From contig CALKVG010000212.1 of assembly GCA_937998045.1 (NCBI GenBank), positions 1-17,187 on the forward strand: a stretch of DNA of 17,187 nucleotides, written 5' to 3'. Below, in pieces: positions 14,339 to 17,187 of the stretch (its first letter is position 1; every line of letters begins with the position of its first letter). A program made the position numbers and the translations under genes. The notes under the pieces are model-generated. The model worked only from the letters and a program-made list of their open reading frames with translations. It ran no database searches and was not told where the DNA came from. Source of the DNA: an uncultured Myxococcales bacterium. GTDB taxonomy: Bacteria > Myxococcota_A > Polyangia > Polyangiales > Polyangiaceae.

Positions 14339-14776
14339 ATGATACGCCTGAAGCGCGCCTATGAGCCCGTCGAACCCGATGACGGCCGAAGAGTGCTGGT
14401 CGACCGCCTCTGGCCTCGAGGCCTGCGCAAGGAGGAGGCCCATTTCGACGAATGGCTCAAAGAGATCGCACCCAGCGATGCCCTCCGGAAGTGGTTCGGA
14501 CACGACCCGAGCCGGTGGGTCGAGTTCGAGCGGAGGTACACGCGCGAGCTCCACTCGGAGGCTGCTCGCGCCGCTCTCGACGATCTCGTTCGCCGGGCCG
14601 CCTCCGAGAAGGTGACGCTCGTCTACGCCGCGCACGACGAGGAGCACAACAACGCCGTCGTGCTCAAGCGAATCGTCGAGCGGCGGCTCCGCCCGTCGTC
14701 GCGGGCGCCACGGCGTCCGACGGAGCGCCCCGCGCTCTCGCGCGGGCGCGCGCACGCACCGCACGGACGACACTGA
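14339..14776 (+). CDS. DUF488 family protein
   Basis: A 145-aa cytoplasmic protein. The family signatures are plain: MIRLKRAYEPVEPDDGRRVL (1-20), VDRLWPRGLRKEEA (21-34), EWLKEIAPSDALRKWFGHDP (38-57) and KVTLVYAAHDEEHNNAVVLK (91-110). DUF488 proteins are conserved and small, with no assigned reaction. The domain ends near residue 116; a 30-residue Arg/Pro-rich tail follows that most members lack and that may be an extension past a lost stop codon. ATG 14339 is chosen because GGAGG lies 11 bases upstream and homology starts at the Met. It is divergent from the lipoprotein gene at 14217 across 121 bp and is followed by the MFS gene 131 bp downstream. Confidence 0.92.
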   Translation: MIRLKRAYEPVEPDDGRRVLVDRLWPRGLRKEEAHFDEWLKEIAPSDALRKWFGHDPSRWVEFERRYTRELHSEAARAALDDLVRRAASEKVTLVYAAHDEEHNNAVVLKRIVERRLRPSSRAPRRPTERPALSRGRAHAPHGRH

Positions 14777-14907
14777 GTACGACACGTTCCGCCGGGGCCG
14801 GAGGGACGATCTCGAACTAGCGCGCGCACTGCTGAGCCGTTGCGTGCCGGCGCGCCGAAATCGATTGGACGGCGGCACGTCGACTTCGGCATCGTTGCCT
14901 GCGCCGG

Positions 14908-16170
14908 ATGCGCGCCGCACAGAGGAGCCTTCGCCGGTCGCTCGTGTGGTGCTCTCTGGAAGGCATGACGGCAGCCGTCGTCGCCGCTTGCTCCGGCGGC
15001 GCGGTGCTCACGGCCTGGGCGCTGCACCTCGGCGCCTCGCCGCTCATGCTCGGGACGCTCTGGGGGCTTCCCTATCTGGCGCAGGTCGCACAGCCGGTGG
15101 CCGCATGGCTGACGACTCTGGCCGGGGCCAAGCGTGTTGCCGTTTGGGCGACGACGATCGGTCGCCAGATGCTCTGGGGGCTCGCGCTCCTGCCGCTCTC
15201 TGCGTCGATGAGCGCACGTCAAAGACTGCTGCTCGCCTGCTTCGGTGTCTTCGCCGTCATGGGAGTCGTCGGCAACAACGCCTGGACGTCCTGGGTCGCC
15301 GTCCTCGTTCCGGCGCGCGTTCGCGGACGCTACTTCGGTCCACGGAGCGCGCGCGCGATGCTCGTAGGGACCGTTGCATCCCTCGCGATCGGCGCCTACG
15401 TCGACAGGGCGAGCGCGCGTGGCGATGCGGCGCACGCGCTCGTGGTCACGTGCGCGGCCGGCGCCGCGTTCGGCCTGCTCAGTACGTTCTTGATGCTGCA
15501 GCAGCACTCGGTACCGGCGTCCGCACCGCTCGATCGCCGTGCGCTGCTAGCGCCTCTCAAGGACGCTCGCGCGCGTCGCGTCCTCACGTTCCAGATGGCC
15601 TGGAGCGCGTCCACGGGCATCGCGGCGAGCTTCTACGGGGCCCAGGCGCTCGGAGCCCTCGGTCTCGGCGTGACCGGCCTTGCGGCGTACAACACCGCGC
15701 TGGCCCTCGTGCGCGCCGCCGCCACCCCTTCGTGGGGGCAGGCCCTCGACCGCGCCGGCTTGAGGCCCGTACTTGCCGCGTGCGCGTCGCTGTCCGCGTG
15801 CGGATCCGCTCTGTGGATCTGGGCGGCGCCGGGCCGCTTGTGGCTCATCGGCGTCGACACGATCGTCTCCGGGGTCGCCTTGAGCGGCATGGACCTGGCG
15901 GTATTCATGTTGCCAATGGCCGTCGAGGTCGGGGTCGCCATGCCCGCGTTCGTCGCGGCGTCATCCATGATCGCCGGCGTCACGTTCGGTGCGGCGTCGA
16001 TCGCGGGCGGCGCCCTCGCCGGCGCTCTTCCCGCCGCGGCGCCGTCGCTGACAATACGGGCTCTGTTCGCGCTGTCCGCGCTGGGGCGCGCCATCGCCGC
16101 CGGACTGGCGGCGCGCATCGTGGGCGCCGATCGCGCGACCGCTGCGCCGGACGGGTCTCCGCTGGGGTAG
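14908..16170 (+). CDS. Major facilitator superfamily transporter
   Basis: A 420-aa integral membrane protein of the inner membrane with about 11-12 hydrophobic helices. MTAAVVAACSGGAVLTAWAL is in the first, LGTLWGLPYLAQVAQPVAAW in the second; NNAWTSWVAVLVPARVRGRY (123-142) contains the cytoplasmic R-x-R-G-R-Y/F loop common to MFS members. A second helical bundle begins at VLTFQMAWSASTGIAASFYG and ends near GRAIAAGLAARIVG. The substrate cannot be read from sequence. It resembles the unassigned MFS group with PARVRGRYFGxR, which often sits in operons with lipoproteins. The ATG at 14908 lacks a clear Shine-Dalgarno. The next gene starts 10 bp after its stop, so the two are probably one transcript. 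Confidence 0.87.
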   Translation: MRAAQRSLRRSLVWCSLEGMTAAVVAACSGGAVLTAWALHLGASPLMLGTLWGLPYLAQVAQPVAAWLTTLAGAKRVAVWATTIGRQMLWGLALLPLSASMSARQRLLLACFGVFAVMGVVGNNAWTSWVAVLVPARVRGRYFGPRSARAMLVGTVASLAIGAYVDRASARGDAAHALVVTCAAGAAFGLLSTFLMLQQHSVPASAPLDRRALLAPLKDARARRVLTFQMAWSASTGIAASFYGAQALGALGLGVTGLAAYNTALALVRAAATPSWGQALDRAGLRPVLAACASLSACGSALWIWAAPGRLWLIGVDTIVSGVALSGMDLAVFMLPMAVEVGVAMPAFVAASSMIAGVTFGAASIAGGALAGALPAAAPSLTIRALFALSALGRAIAAGLAARIVGADRATAAPDGSPLG

Positions 16171-16180
16171 GCTCGCCGGC

Positions 16181-16450
16181 ATGCTTCGAATGGCTCTTGT
16201 CTGGGCGCTCTGGCTCGGCGCCGTCGGCGCGTGCAACGCCGGGGAGGACGGGCAGGCTGCGTGCATCGCGGCCGGGGGGCAATGCGTGCTCGGCGGCTAC
16301 CAGTGCCCGAACCGAGGCTCCCAGGACTGCAACCCGGACCGCAACCCGGGCGGCGCGTTCTGTTGCCTCGGGTGTCAGAACGGCGCCACGCCGGCGCCGG
16401 TCGACGGCGGCAACGGCATCGCATGCGTGTCCGATGGTGGTTCCGACTGA
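16181..16450 (+). CDS. Small Cys-rich secreted lipoprotein
   Basis: An 89-aa protein. MLRMALVWALWLGAVGAC is a short signal peptide ending in a lipobox-like V-G-A-C, with Cys18 as the candidate lipid site. The mature peptide carries nine further cysteines (AACIAAGGQCVLGG, YQCPNRGSQDCNPDRNPGGA, FCCLGCQNG, IACVSDGG), a density that suggests several disulfides in an extracellular mini-domain, like other myxobacterial small lipoproteins. It lies 10 bp after the MFS gene and its 3' end overlaps the convergent DUF72 gene by 76 bp, more than usual. Function unknown; real coding is supported by the signal peptide plus ordered cysteines. Confidence 0.7.
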   Translation: MLRMALVWALWLGAVGACNAGEDGQAACIAAGGQCVLGGYQCPNRGSQDCNPDRNPGGAFCCLGCQNGATPAPVDGGNGIACVSDGGSD

Positions 16451-17187
16451 CGATCGCCGGCGCTCGCGAGCAACGCGCTCATCGTCCGGGCGTTTCGTAC
16501 GGCGTAGTCGCCGAAGCAGTTGTTCATGAGCACGTGCACTTCGCTCGCGCGATCGGCCAGCCGGCGGATCTTCGGTACCCACTCGCGCAGCTCGTCTTCG
16601 CGATACAGGTACGCGAAGCGCTCGCGAGCCGCCGCGACGGCCTTCATCCAGGTCCCCCTCGCGCGGCCGTGGAACCGGACGACGGCGACATCGCTCGTGG
16701 CGTCGGCCACGGGCGGTACCGAGGCCGGGAAGCCCTGCGGCTCGTCGACGCAGGTGTAGACGAGATCGTTCGCCCGCAAGAGCGCGAGCGTATCGGCCGC
16801 GTGGCGCTCGTCCATCCAGGTCGCGTTGCGGAACTCGACTGCGACGCGACAATCCGGGACGAGCTGGCGGGCACGCACGAGCTTTGCGCGGTTGGTCGGC
16901 GAGCGCGGGAACCAGACAGGGTACTGGAAGAGGACGACGCCGAGGCGGCCGCTTGCGCGCAGCGGCTCGACGGACTCGCGGAAGCGCATCGCGATCTCCG
17001 CCATCAGGTCGGCGCCGAGGTCGTGCGGGTAGATGCGCGCTCGCCCGCGGAGCCGGGCGGGGAGGTGCTCGCGCAGGTCCTTCGGCAGTCGGACGGGGTT
17101 CGTGTAGTGCTCGGTCAGCGACGCGAAGGCCTTCACGTTCATCGTGAAGCCTCGCGGGGTGCGGTCCACCCAGAGCCGCGCGTGACC
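16375..17187 (-). CDS. DUF72 family protein (5'-truncated at window edge)
   Basis: The frame is open through the end of the window (HARLWVDRTPRGFTMNVKAF), so the true start lies outside and the N-terminal ~50 residues are missing. Family hallmarks: LGVVLFQYPVWFPRSPTNRA, the strand VAVEFRNATWMDERH, DVAVVRFHGRARGTW, YLYREDELREWVPKIR and the C-terminal VHVLMNNCFGDYAVRNA. DUF72 is a TIM-barrel-like family (YecE relatives) of unknown reaction. After the family's usual end (SALLAS) there is a ~28-residue Ser/Pro/Thr tail that overlaps the small lipoprotein gene; the tail reading is probably non-functional or the result of a lost stop. Convergent with that gene. Confidence 0.9.
   Translation of the reverse strand, partial: GHARLWVDRTPRGFTMNVKAFASLTEHYTNPVRLPKDLREHLPARLRGRARIYPHDLGADLMAEIAMRFRESVEPLRASGRLGVVLFQYPVWFPRSPTNRAKLVRARQLVPDCRVAVEFRNATWMDERHAADTLALLRANDLVYTCVDEPQGFPASVPPVADATSDVAVVRFHGRARGTWMKAVAAARERFAYLYREDELREWVPKIRRLADRASEVHVLMNNCFGDYAVRNARTMSALLASAGDRQSEPPSDTHAMPLPPSTGAGVAPF

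Noticed and set aside
14844..16529. 561-codon plus-strand ORF over the MFS gene
   Set aside because: Arg/Ser-rich composition; the other frame gives a proper 12-helix transporter.

Overview
The window is uniformly GC-rich. It carries several secreted lipoproteins with Asp/Gly/Ser/Thr-rich or Cys-rich mature regions, a one-component winged-helix/ATPase regulator, an ankyrin protein and many genes that resemble myxobacterial hypotheticals. The best guess is a delta-proteobacterial-type myxobacterium (Myxococcota, probably Polyangiales/Sorangium-Labilithrix-Sandaracinus-like). This rests on protein style and gene content recalled from the family, not on a marker gene. The first 50 bases are not genomic: they match an Illumina Nextera i7 adapter (N703 index plus Tn5 mosaic end). 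The window is therefore the raw end of a short-read contig, and the first gene is cut there.

Layout. 51-1947 (-): 3'-truncated winged-helix/AAA ATPase regulator. 2139-3604: a patchwork of decayed fragments (mobile-element-type hypothetical, Cys-rich zinc-finger-like ORF, frameshifted helical C-terminus, frameshifted TauE/SafE tail). 3610-4812 (-): L-2-hydroxyglutarate dehydrogenase/oxidase. 5111-6343 (-): ankyrin-repeat protein. 6464-7010: two abutting remnants, an NrsF/DUF1109-like membrane protein (-) with an in-frame stop and the C-terminal half of a response-regulator receiver (+). 7073-7783 (+): DUF4336-like protein. 7798-9037: compact ArsR plus AHSA1 operon facing a second SRPBCC gene across a 62-bp regulatory gap. 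9041-10631: probable relic of a metal-efflux locus (outer-membrane-type protein, short CEAF-motif protein, CusA C-terminus broken by an 8-bp duplication).

10583-14217: two large lipoproteins enclosing a SpoIIAA/STAS-like protein, a small membrane-anchored protein, a short coiled-coil protein with 21-bp repeats, a 28-bp direct repeat pair resembling an insertion-sequence end, and an 88-aa helical protein. 14339-17187: DUF488 protein, MFS transporter followed 10 bp later by a small Cys-rich lipoprotein, and a DUF72 protein cut by the window edge.

I see no CRISPR array, rRNA, tRNA, intact transposase, phage module or recognisable defence system. The most informative features are the contig-end adapter, the density of broken genes (at least five truncations or frameshifts in about 8.5 kb), and the bidirectional ArsR control region. 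I do not find convincing evidence of a new multi-gene system.
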